This document shows, piece after piece, positions 42,972-51,207 of a stretch of 62,909 nucleotides of DNA. Below the pieces are notes generated by a model. The model was not told the DNA's origin. It did no database searches and saw only the letters and a program-made list of their open reading frames with translations. Within the stretch, counting starts at the first letter, position 1. Every line of letters begins with the position of its first letter. Made by a program: the position numbers and the translations under genes. Origin of the DNA: Saprospiraceae bacterium (GTDB lineage Bacteria > Bacteroidota > Bacteroidia > Chitinophagales > Saprospiraceae); NCBI GenBank assembly GCA_027488855.1, contig JAIYAV010000387.1, positions 1 through 62,909 of the forward strand. The letters run 5' to 3'.

Positions 42972-45900
42972 TTAATATACAAAGGTTTCAACCCAATCGT
43001 CATTTTTGGCCACGACCAAAATTTTGCGCTGGCCCGATTTTACTGCCTCCACATCCCGTACTGCGCCTTTGAGCAAAAGTCCGGATTGTTTGGAGTTCAA
43101 AGGTGTAAATTTCCCTTTACCCAATCCCTTCAATACCAAACCATAACTCCCGGCATTGATGCCTAGTTCAGGTTTTGCCTGAAAAAAATTGCCAGCCAGC
43201 AAAATATCGACTATTCCGTCCCGATCCAAATCATCGGCCATTAAGCCATAAGTGGAGGAAATTTGAGCATCCACGGGCAAGGGCAATAAGCTGAACGTTC
43301 CTCTGCCATCGTTGATAGCCACGGAAGTTTGGGTCGTGTACACTTCCCATTTTACGGCGCTGAACAATGCTTCTGGTGGGAAAATATCCTGCATGGTCTG
43401 CCCCTGGTATTGGGCGTGTTTGAGGTATTTTTTGCGCAAGGAAGGGATTTGTTTGACCACATCGGGCAGCAAGGCAAAGGGATAAGCTTTTTCGCCTTCA
43501 AAAATGGTGATGAACTGCTCGACAGCCCCATTGCCATCAAAATCGTTGACGTACATGTTCAGCGGGTGTTTGGCATCTGCTTTGAGCCGGGTATTGCTGC
43601 CCAGATTGCCCAATAATAAATCCAGATCACCATCGCCATCTATGTCCGCAGGTTCGATGCAGGTCCAAAAACCATTGCTTTTGGCCAAACCCAATTCGTT
43701 GGTCATTTCTTTCAATAAACCCCGGTTGTTTTGAAATACCCGCACAGGCATCCAGGTGCCGGACACAACCAGATCAGGGTCGCGATCACCATCAATGTCG
43801 ACCCAGCGCCCATCGGTATAAAGGCCCGAGTTCAACAACTGTGGGGCAATTTGTGCAGTTGCATCGCTGAAATTCCCCCGGCCATCATTGCGCAACACGT
43901 AGCCATTCACCGGAGCTCCGTATTCAAAGGGGCGCAAACGTACGCCTACGAACAAATCCAGGTCACCATCTGCATCCACATCGGCTGCATCCACACAGGA
44001 AGTGCTTTCAAACTGGAAGGTGGGCAGAATTTGATTGGACTTGGTGAAATTGCCTCGCCCGTCGTTGAAATACAAACGATCGATTAGGGAGGAAGAGCTA
44101 TTGGGGAATTCGTAACCGCCACTACAAACGTACAAATCCTGGTCGCGATCGCCATCTGCATCAAAAAAGAGGGCGTCCATGTCTTCAGAAACCTTGTCGG
44201 CCTCCAAAGCTGGCTGGACGCTGCGGCGGAATTTTCCACCTGTTTGTTGTACAAAAATGGCCCCAGCCTGATCCTTGGCCCCACCGATAAACAGGTCTTC
44301 CAACCCATCGCCATTGACATCCCCTTTGGCCATGTGGGGGCCTTCGTACGACATCATCTGGTAAATCAGTCGATCGCGGTCAAAGTCGGAGAATTCATTT
44401 TCTTGATGCTTGAAACTCAAGGCATCCGCCACTTTGGAAATAAAAGGTTGGTAATGAGGTTCCGCGAGTGGGAACTGATCCAGGGTGGCATCCGCCTGCT
44501 TGAATTTGAGGCGTTGATTGGTTTTCAACTGGGTTTGCAAAGTATATCGTCCATTGGGCCAGGCAATGACTAAGGTGTCTATACTGGTCCAGCTGCCCAA
44601 GCCAAAATTGAGCCGATAATCCACCGAAGATTGGAAGCCACGCATGGGAAAAAGCTCCTGAAACAAGGTTTGGCCTTGGTGGCGAATGCTCACCTGTGCA
44701 CCAACAGCAAAGGGATTTTTGCCTTCACCTTGTAATTCCAGATTGAGGAAATTGGCCTTTTGTTTGCGTTGCACTTCGGCATTGTTGCGGAAAATGGAAG
44801 CGGGTTGGTTGATGTTGTTGACCACCAGATCCAGGTCCCCATCGTTGTCCAGGTCGCCGTAAGCCGAGCCATTGGAAAAACTGGGCTCGCCCAGGCCCCA
44901 TTCTGCGGCTTTGTTTTGAAAGGAAAAATTGCCTTGGTTGGCAAAAGCATAGTTGGGCACTGGCTCCGAAGGCATGGCATCCACCATTTTGGTGATTACC
45001 CCTTTCTTTTTTTGCATGAGCCCCTGCACATTGGAGGGGTCGGAATAAAAGTTGATGTAATCCTGATCGGTCAAATCGCGCAGGAGGCCATTGGCGACGA
45101 AGATGTCTTTTTGACCATCGTTATCCAGGTCGGTCATCAGTGCGCCCCAGCTCCAGTCGGTCGCAAAAACCCCAGCCATCCGCCCAATTTCACTAAAGGT
45201 GCCATCGCCATTGTTGCGCTGAAACACATTGCGGGTGAACTGGCGGTGGTAGCCATTGAGGACATTGCGCTGGTATTTGTTCCAGTCTTCAAAGTTGGTT
45301 TTGGTCTTCATGCGCGCTTCCGTTTCGGGAAGCATGTCCGTCACAAAGATTTCGGGGTAGCCGTCGTTGTTGACGTCGGCCATATCGGCCCCCATAGAGC
45401 TGAAGCTCAATTCCTGAATCCAGTCTACCAGTTCTTCGTGGTAAGTGCCGTTTTTCTGGTTGATGTACAGGTAGTCCCGTTCAAAAAAGTCGTTGGACAC
45501 GTAAATATCCGGCCAGCCATCGCGGTTCACATCGCCAATGGTCACGCCCAGGCCGAAACCAATCCTGCTGCCGTAGATGCCTGCTTCGGCACTCACATCT
45601 ACGAATTTGTTGTCGTCGTTGCGGTACAGTTTATTGCCCCCTTTGTTGTCCCGCACATTGCGCTGGCCTTTCACGAGGTCGTACCCACCGACCGATTTCA
45701 TAGAGTTGTTGAGCAGGTAACAGTCCAGGTCGCCATCGCGGTCGTAGTCGAAAAAAGCGGCATGGGAGGAAAGGCCCATATCGGCTAGGTTGTATTCTGC
45801 GGCTTTTTCCGTAAAAGTCAGGTCGCCATTGTTGATGAAGAGTTCGTTGTAGCGGCGGTTGCCACCGGGTTTGCCCGATTTACAAACATAGATGTCCAAC

Positions 45901-46298
45901 CAACCATCACCATTCACATCAGCCATGGCTACGCCGGAAGACCAGACGTTTTTGGTGCTGAGCCCGGCTTTGCGGGTAATGTCTTCAAACTGGAAGTTGC
46001 CCTTGTTCAGGTACAAGCGGTTGCTTTCAAAATTGGCACAAAAAAACACGTCAACCAGGCCGTCGTTGTTGATGTCGCCCAGCCCTACGCCGCCACCATT
46101 GAAAAAATTGCGGAAGGTGTATGGGTTGTACTCCTCGGTATACTGGATTTGATTGATGAAGTCGATGCCCGTGACGCTGGCAGGCAAGGTCGAAAAAAGG
46201 GTCTTGGCCGGGATTGCGCTCGAATCCTCGGCAGATTGATTACACCCACTGGCCATGAGCAAAATGATGGCAGTTGTTGTGATGGCTATCTGTTTCAT
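42972..46298 (-). CDS. VCBS/FG-GAP repeat lipoprotein with ASPIC/UnbV domain, first in operon
   Basis: This 1108-residue lipoprotein starts at the Met at 46298 (MKQIAITT...) with lipobox MASGC; the frame opens at 46310 with four extra residues. It shares the whole architecture and long identical stretches (MASGCNQ vs MSACKKE, FNGGGVGLGDINNDGL, VSNDFFERDYLYIN, ATDWSWGAL) with the gene at 39002-42334. The FG-GAP blades bear calcium-binding DxDxDG loops, and the ASPIC/UnbV module reads ELFPMRGFQSSVDYRLNFGLG. The two are tandem paralogues separated by a small lipoprotein gene. No enzyme motif is visible; adhesion, ligand capture or partner binding is likely. Confidence 0.9.
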   Translation of the reverse strand: MKQIAITTTAIILLMASGCNQSAEDSSAIPAKTLFSTLPASVTGIDFINQIQYTEEYNPYTFRNFFNGGGVGLGDINNDGLVDVFFCANFESNRLYLNKGNFQFEDITRKAGLSTKNVWSSGVAMADVNGDGWLDIYVCKSGKPGGNRRYNELFINNGDLTFTEKAAEYNLADMGLSSHAAFFDYDRDGDLDCYLLNNSMKSVGGYDLVKGQRNVRDNKGGNKLYRNDDNKFVDVSAEAGIYGSRIGFGLGVTIGDVNRDGWPDIYVSNDFFERDYLYINQKNGTYHEELVDWIQELSFSSMGADMADVNNDGYPEIFVTDMLPETEARMKTKTNFEDWNKYQRNVLNGYHRQFTRNVFQRNNGDGTFSEIGRMAGVFATDWSWGALMTDLDNDGQKDIFVANGLLRDLTDQDYINFYSDPSNVQGLMQKKKGVITKMVDAMPSEPVPNYAFANQGNFSFQNKAAEWGLGEPSFSNGSAYGDLDNDGDLDLVVNNINQPASIFRNNAEVQRKQKANFLNLELQGEGKNPFAVGAQVSIRHQGQTLFQELFPMRGFQSSVDYRLNFGLGSWTSIDTLVIAWPNGRYTLQTQLKTNQRLKFKQADATLDQFPLAEPHYQPFISKVADALSFKHQENEFSDFDRDRLIYQMMSYEGPHMAKGDVNGDGLEDLFIGGAKDQAGAIFVQQTGGKFRRSVQPALEADKVSEDMDALFFDADGDRDQDLYVCSGGYEFPNSSSSLIDRLYFNDGRGNFTKSNQILPTFQFESTSCVDAADVDADGDLDLFVGVRLRPFEYGAPVNGYVLRNDGRGNFSDATAQIAPQLLNSGLYTDGRWVDIDGDRDPDLVVSGTWMPVRVFQNNRGLLKEMTNELGLAKSNGFWTCIEPADIDGDGDLDLLLGNLGSNTRLKADAKHPLNMYVNDFDGNGAVEQFITIFEGEKAYPFALLPDVVKQIPSLRKKYLKHAQYQGQTMQDIFPPEALFSAVKWEVYTTQTSVAINDGRGTFSLLPLPVDAQISSTYGLMADDLDRDGIVDILLAGNFFQAKPELGINAGSYGLVLKGLGKGKFTPLNSKQSGLLLKGAVRDVEAVKSGQRKILVVAKNDDWVETFVY

Positions 46299-46467
46299 AC
46301 TGGAGGGCAAAGTTGGGAATTTTTTTTGGAAATGAGCGGAAAATGAAGGGTGAAGTTGGGGTGGCCCTACGTGGCCGCCCTCTACCAGATTGGGCTACCA
46401 TTTCCAGGGGACGAAGATGGAGTTTAAAGCCGCGAATTTGGGGTGGTCTAGAAGCGGGGAAAGTGGC

Positions 46468-46498
46468 TTGATTGGGACTGGGGAGGGTGGTAGTTTTG
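46468..46498 (+). promoter_or_regulatory. Promoter (TTG-20-TAGTTTTG) in the 46.3-46.7 kb gap
   Basis: TTG (46468-46470), a 20-nt spacer and TAGTTTTG (46491-46498) fit the Bacteroidota consensus on the plus strand. It would start a transcript near 46505 leading to the Rpn gene. The rest of 46299-46467 shows no feature. Confidence 0.5.
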
Positions 46499-46665
46499 TA
46501 AAAGAGATCAGGCAGAAAATAAACTTGACTGGTTTTTAAAAGACCAAGTCGCTTGGAATTAAAAAAAGCACTAACCAAAATCATTGACGATCAGCACTCT
46601 TTCTAGCGGGGTCTTAGGCTTCCAATCCATTCAAACATTTCGCCAAGCCCCTTTTAAACAAAAAA

Positions 46666-46696
46666 TTGCTCTAGTGAGCTGTGTTTTGTATCTTTG
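46666..46696 (+). promoter_or_regulatory. Promoter (TTG-20-TATCTTTG) of the Rpn-type nuclease gene
   Basis: TTG (46666-46668), a 20-nt spacer and TATCTTTG (46689-46696) form a canonical promoter. Transcription would begin near 46702, 14 nt before the ATG at 46716. This rules out the in-frame TTG at 46584 as the main start. Confidence 0.75.
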
Positions 46697-46715
46697 CCAA
46701 CAAAAGTTAGCAGGT

Positions 46716-47753
46716 ATGGCAGAGCCATTGTTCATCAATCCTTTTACCGATTTTGGGTTCAAAAAGATCTTTGGCGAGGAGCAAAACAAAGACTTACTGA
46801 TCGATTTTTTGAATGAACTGCTAGCCGCTCAAAACCAGCACATCAGCAATTTGGTCTTCAAAAAAAACGACCGTCTGGGCAGTGATGACCTGGATCGGAA
46901 AGTTGTATTTGACCTGTATTGCGAAAACGATCAGGGTGAAAAATTCACCGTCGAGTTACAAAAGGCCAAACAGTCATTTTTCAAAGATCGAATGTTGTAT
47001 TACAGCAGCTTTTCGGTACAGGAGCAGGGTCAGAAGGGCGATTGGAATTACCAACTCAAAGCCATTTACGTGATCGCCATCCTGGATTTTATCATGGATG
47101 AAGACAACAGCGACAAGATAGTCGTCAGCAAAAACAAGATGATGGACATAGAGCGCTACAAGGTTTTTTATGACAAATTGACCTTTGTGACCTTGCAGAT
47201 GCCCAATTTCACGAAAGAAGAACACGAACTGGAGAACAATTTTGATAAATGGCTGTACGTAATTAAAAATTTGCACAGACTGGATCATATTCCTGAAAAA
47301 ATCCAAGAGCGAGTATTTCAAAAATTGTTCAAAGTAGCTTCCTATACAGCCCTGAGTAAGGAAGAAAAGGCCAAATACGAAGACAGCTTGAAATATTACA
47401 ACGATTTGAAAAACTCCTTAGACACAGCCCAAGAAGATGGCTATCAAGAAGGATACCAGGAAGCACAGACCATATATGAAGCCAAATTGGATGTGGAAAA
47501 ACAACGGGTAGCGCAGGAAAAACAACGAGCAGAGCAGGAGAAACAACGAGCAGAGCAAGAAAAACAACGGGCAGAGCAAGAAAAACAACGGGCAGAGCAA
47601 GAAAAACAACGGGCAGAGCAACTGTACCAGGATAAGCTACAAACCCTACAACGTATGCGCCAGGCGGGCCTCTCAGATGCTGATATTTGCGCTTTTTTGA
47701 ACATTAGTTTCGAAGAATTGGAGGGAATGACGAATCTTTCGAGTGACGAATGA
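46716..47753 (+). CDS. Rpn-type PD-(D/E)XK nuclease/transposase-family protein
   Basis: This 345-residue protein matches the PD-(D/E)XK nuclease family transposases (Rpn/YhgA-like). It opens with the typical NPFTDFGFKKIFGEE and has the catalytic set D66 (KVVFDLYC), E80 and Q82 (TVELQKAK). Rpn proteins are DNA endonucleases tied to recombination and, in some cases, phage defence; they are spread as multigene families in Bacteroidota. The C-terminal part is a coiled coil of six nearly identical seven-residue repeats (EKQRAEQ, nucleotides about 47500-47625), then RMRQAGLSDADICAFLNIS, a short helix-turn-helix-like tail. The start rests on the promoter at 46666-46696. Confidence 0.88.
   Translation: MAEPLFINPFTDFGFKKIFGEEQNKDLLIDFLNELLAAQNQHISNLVFKKNDRLGSDDLDRKVVFDLYCENDQGEKFTVELQKAKQSFFKDRMLYYSSFSVQEQGQKGDWNYQLKAIYVIAILDFIMDEDNSDKIVVSKNKMMDIERYKVFYDKLTFVTLQMPNFTKEEHELENNFDKWLYVIKNLHRLDHIPEKIQERVFQKLFKVASYTALSKEEKAKYEDSLKYYNDLKNSLDTAQEDGYQEGYQEAQTIYEAKLDVEKQRVAQEKQRAEQEKQRAEQEKQRAEQEKQRAEQEKQRAEQLYQDKLQTLQRMRQAGLSDADICAFLNISFEELEGMTNLSSDE
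47500..47625 (+). repeat. 21-bp coding tandem repeat (EKQRAEQ)
   Basis: About six consecutive 21-bp units of form GAAAAACAACGGGCAGAGCA encode EKQRAEQ or EKQRVAQ. The last three are nearly identical in DNA, so copy number can change without a frameshift. Confidence 0.85.
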
Positions 47754-47915
47754 TGAATTCAGCGCCCTCCAGATGTGTTGGCAAACCTGCATCAATGGAG
47801 TTCGCTGTTGGCGCAAGAGTGTTGTAGGTAAGATGTCTCTGATTTGTCCCCCAGTTTTCTCTGCTCCAACGAATAACCAATGCGTTTAACTCAATCACCC
47901 CTTCAACACCCTGTA

Positions 47916-49109
47916 ATGAAACAACGAATATTTATTTCACTCTTAAGTACTTTCATAGGATTCACTTTCCTTGCACAAGCACAAACTCCAAAATTTCAAC
48001 CAGGGCGAATATTTTTAAAAACCGGAGAAGAAAAACAAGGATTGATCGCCGGAGAATTTCATTTGGCTCAACCAAAGGGAATATTCTTTAAGATACAAGG
48101 AACCTCAGAGGCCGCTTATGTCCCTTTCGAGCACATTCAATCCGTTCAATTGAAAGACGCTGAACATTACCAAACCTATTGCACAACAATGTATGGAGAA
48201 GAAAAATGCCTGTGGTTAGAAGTGCTGGTTAGGGGAAAAGCAAGCCTATACCTCAGCACCTCGGAAAGCAAAGTGTACTACTTCGAAACAAACAATGCAT
48301 TTACACTGATTCAATACAAAACCTTACCAGGACTTATCGCAGCGATGCAGCGCAATTGCCCTGAATTTAAAGCAGGCCAAAACAATGGACTGGACATCGC
48401 TTCAATGGTGAGTTTGGTCGTTAGATACAATGATTGCCTGGAAGCAGGAAATGAGCAGCAAATTTATTATCAGTCCAAGCGCCCAGAACTATTTTGGGGT
48501 CCCAAACTTGGACTAAATTTTGGGAGTGTTTTCGTCCTTGAAAACAATTATTATCAAATTGGTGAAGGCTATAGAGGCAATGTTTCTCCTGGTCCGGGGC
48601 TTGCCCTAAAATTACAGAGCAAGAACAAATGGTCGGCCTATGCCGAGCTAAGCTACCTCAACCGAACAATCACCGATGACACGTTTAACTTTGGTAGTAT
48701 TCTAAAACCTAATGTATTGACTCTTAAAGTGAAACTCAACTACCTCGAATTGCCGATAATGGTTCAATATCGCTTTTCGCGACAGGCGAAATACGGAGCC
48801 TTTGTTCAGGCAGGCGGGCAATTATTGATGCCTTTGTCCCGCAAATTTTATGGCTTGAAATTAGATGATCCTTCTCAAAAGGGTTCCCCACCACGAACTG
48901 CTAATTTCCTGGGCTGGGCTTTGGGTTGGGGTGGAGGAATTGGAGTGGATGCAAAAATTAGTTCCTCCATGAGATTTCAAGTTCTTGGGCAATATGCGCT
49001 GATAGACAATGAATTTCATAATTTTCTGGCCATCTATCCTGAGTCAATTATGAACTTTAATATTCACCGTTTTCAGGTTGGGGGGCAACTATTGTGGAGA
49101 ATTGAATGA
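47916..49109 (+). CDS. Outer-membrane beta-barrel protein, paralogue of 35408-36601
   Basis: This 397-residue protein starts at the ATG at 47916, opening a signal peptide (MKQRIFISLL...LAQAQ); an upstream ATG at 47880 adds a non-signal lead. It shares with the 35408-36601 gene the soluble N-terminal domain (FQPGRIFLKTGEEKQGLIAGEFHLAQPKGIFFK, YCTTMYGEEKCLWLEVL) and the C-terminal barrel (GPKLGLNFGSVF...GWALGWGGGIGVDA...FQVGGQLLWRIE). The 1:1 length match and intact frames suggest both are functional. Role unknown. Confidence 0.82.
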   Translation: MKQRIFISLLSTFIGFTFLAQAQTPKFQPGRIFLKTGEEKQGLIAGEFHLAQPKGIFFKIQGTSEAAYVPFEHIQSVQLKDAEHYQTYCTTMYGEEKCLWLEVLVRGKASLYLSTSESKVYYFETNNAFTLIQYKTLPGLIAAMQRNCPEFKAGQNNGLDIASMVSLVVRYNDCLEAGNEQQIYYQSKRPELFWGPKLGLNFGSVFVLENNYYQIGEGYRGNVSPGPGLALKLQSKNKWSAYAELSYLNRTITDDTFNFGSILKPNVLTLKVKLNYLELPIMVQYRFSRQAKYGAFVQAGGQLLMPLSRKFYGLKLDDPSQKGSPPRTANFLGWALGWGGGIGVDAKISSSMRFQVLGQYALIDNEFHNFLAIYPESIMNFNIHRFQVGGQLLWRIE

Positions 49110-49133
49110 TTTTAACTGTGGATTAAGGTTTGC

Positions 49134-51170
49134 CTACGCCCCCTGCGCATCCAACAACACCAAATCGTAGCCCTTCCCCTCTGGGCACTCCCGCAACTCC
49201 CCGCCATAACCCTCCACAAAAGTGCGGATGAGTTGCAAGTTCCAGTAGGGTTTATGGCTGGAAGCGTTAACCGCATGCGGGTATGGATCCGGTTGGCGGT
49301 CTATTTCTTCCACATCGGCAATGCGAATGTTAACCGAGGCTCCGTCACGCCAGGCACTCAAGATCACGGGTACTTCTTTTTTGCCGGGCCGTTGGGCCAC
49401 AATCAGGAGCAGGTTGCGCAGGATCATTTTGAGCATGGTTGGATCGCTGTACAAATCCAAATCGGTTGGAATATGGTACATGATCGGAACAAAGCTACCA
49501 TTGCTCAACAAGCGAATGCTTTTGAGGACCTCATCAATGAGGGATTTGAGCTGGAATTCCTGGCGCAAGGGCTGGTACTGCTGCATTTGCACCCGGGCGG
49601 TGAACAACAAATCTTCTAACAGTGTAATGGTTTGTACCGTTTGTTGTTGCAGTTGACTCAAAAAGCGCTCCTGGCAAGTATAAGGCGCGTTTGTGCTCCT
49701 ATCCAGGTTGGTCAGTACTCCTTGGATGGCCGCCAAGGGCGCCCGGAGTTCGGTAGCAAGGGCGCTAAACAACTGATCTTTAATCTGATTCAGGCTGTAC
49801 AATTCTTTGCGTTGGACTTCGATGGCCTTGCCTTTTTTAGTCAGGATTTTATTCACCACCTGGCGCTGCTGGTAAAGGAAGTAAATCCCCACACCAATCA
49901 ATAATGCCAATCCAATCGCAATACCCGTCACCCAACGGATCGACTTAGCCTGACTGATGCGGTCAGCATAAAAGCTACCCATGTTTTGTTGGGTCTCCAG
50001 AATTGAAAAAGCTTCCAGGCGCTCTGTAGATTGGATTTTAGTGTCTTCTGAAAAAATGCTATCGCTAAGCATTCGAGCCTGTTTCATGGCTTGAAGGCTG
50101 GCATCGTATTGTTTGAGTTGTTTTAGTACTTGTGCGTAAGTGATTAAGGATGAGGGGCGTAAGGACTGAATCCCCTTGTATGTGGTAATGTTCAACGCAT
50201 ATTTTGCATAGTATTCAGCTGAATCCAGTTGGTTGATGCTTAAAAAGATTTGTGCGAGGTTGCGGCTTGAGATGCATTGCACTTGAGCGTCGCGGTATTG
50301 GATGCTGAGCTGGCGGGCGCGACGGGCAAAGGGCAGGGCCTTTTGGGGTTCTTGTTCACTGAGGTAGAGTTCACTGAGACTGGCACAAATGCTGGAGGTA
50401 AAATAGTTCAATTGAAAAGGGTCAGATTTTTGAATGGCTTTTTGCAGGTAATCAATCGCCAGAATGGGCTGTTCTTTTTTGCGGTAAATGATGCCCAGGT
50501 TGTTGAGGGTCATTGCCTCGACCGTTGGAGAGCTGATCGAATGAAGCTCTTTGAGGTTGAGTTTTAGTAAAAATTCGGCTTTTTCAAATTGCTGGAGGTA
50601 GGTGTAACTCTCCGCTAAATTGGCTCGAGTATGGCACCTTAGATTTAGACCATCGGGGTTTTTTTTGCACAAATCGATTGCTTTATAAGCGTATTCCATC
50701 GAAGTTGCATAGTCTCCTTTGAGGGCAAAAACGTTGGCAATATTGGAATAATGCAGGGCGGTGAGGATGGGATGCTCTTCAATGTTGATCAGTTTACTGG
50801 CCTTTAGGTAGTCTTTAAGCGCCTGGTTGAGGTTTCCAACGTCGAAACTTTGGTTGCCTTTGTTGCCATATGCCCTGGACAAAAGTACATCATTGTGCAA
50901 TGCCTTGACCAGATTGAAGGCTTCATCATTGTAGACATAGCCCTGAATGGGCTCGGAATACATCAGTTGGTCGTGCAAATCCAGTAATACTGTAGCCCTT
51001 TGTTGTTTGATCTCAACTTGAGACAATTGTTGCTCCAGTTCAGCGCGTTTTTGGGGATCAAACGGGGTCAGTTGAGCATACCCGGTCTGTGTACACAGCA
51101 ATATCAACCCGCCCATCAGGGTAGGAAGATACAAATTTGACAAAGACAAGTAGCTTAAAATTTTCACCAA
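49134..51170 (-). CDS. TPR pseudo-histidine-kinase (catalytic motifs lost)
   Basis: This 678-residue protein has a signal peptide (to about residue 32), a TPR sensor region (about 60-400), one membrane span (about 413-433) and a kinase-like cytoplasmic part. Aligned to its neighbour, the phospho-acceptor His is T473 (ALATELRAPL against VISHDLRSPL). The N-box is RNLLLIVAQRP (second Asn lost, I590), the G1 box is DVEEID instead of DHGIGM (about 619), and the G2 lid is absent (about 635-647). The frame is otherwise intact over its full length, so it is maintained as a non-catalytic protein, perhaps a dominant partner or scaffold of the upstream kinase. It is co-directional, 37 bp after that gene. 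Confidence 0.88.
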   Translation of the reverse strand: MVKILSYLSLSNLYLPTLMGGLILLCTQTGYAQLTPFDPQKRAELEQQLSQVEIKQQRATVLLDLHDQLMYSEPIQGYVYNDEAFNLVKALHNDVLLSRAYGNKGNQSFDVGNLNQALKDYLKASKLINIEEHPILTALHYSNIANVFALKGDYATSMEYAYKAIDLCKKNPDGLNLRCHTRANLAESYTYLQQFEKAEFLLKLNLKELHSISSPTVEAMTLNNLGIIYRKKEQPILAIDYLQKAIQKSDPFQLNYFTSSICASLSELYLSEQEPQKALPFARRARQLSIQYRDAQVQCISSRNLAQIFLSINQLDSAEYYAKYALNITTYKGIQSLRPSSLITYAQVLKQLKQYDASLQAMKQARMLSDSIFSEDTKIQSTERLEAFSILETQQNMGSFYADRISQAKSIRWVTGIAIGLALLIGVGIYFLYQQRQVVNKILTKKGKAIEVQRKELYSLNQIKDQLFSALATELRAPLAAIQGVLTNLDRSTNAPYTCQERFLSQLQQQTVQTITLLEDLLFTARVQMQQYQPLRQEFQLKSLIDEVLKSIRLLSNGSFVPIMYHIPTDLDLYSDPTMLKMILRNLLLIVAQRPGKKEVPVILSAWRDGASVNIRIADVEEIDRQPDPYPHAVNASSHKPYWNLQLIRTFVEGYGGELRECPEGKGYDLVLLDAQGA

Positions 51171-51207
51171 AGTAATTTGTTTATTGTTTTGGGTTTAAGA
51201 AGATTGA

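Noticed and set aside
46584-46716. N-terminal extension of the Rpn gene from a TTG at 46584
   Set aside because: A canonical promoter lies within it (46666-46696), and the conserved family start is MAEPLFINPFTDFGFK at 46716.
47418-47704. Cys/Leu-rich minus-strand frames (CSLFFLL and SCSARCF repeats)
   Set aside because: Antisense of the EKQRAEQ 21-bp coding repeats.
46716-49109. A phage-defence island around the Rpn-type nuclease
   Set aside because: Its neighbours are surface proteins and kinases; no restriction, toxin, retron or Abi gene was recognised.
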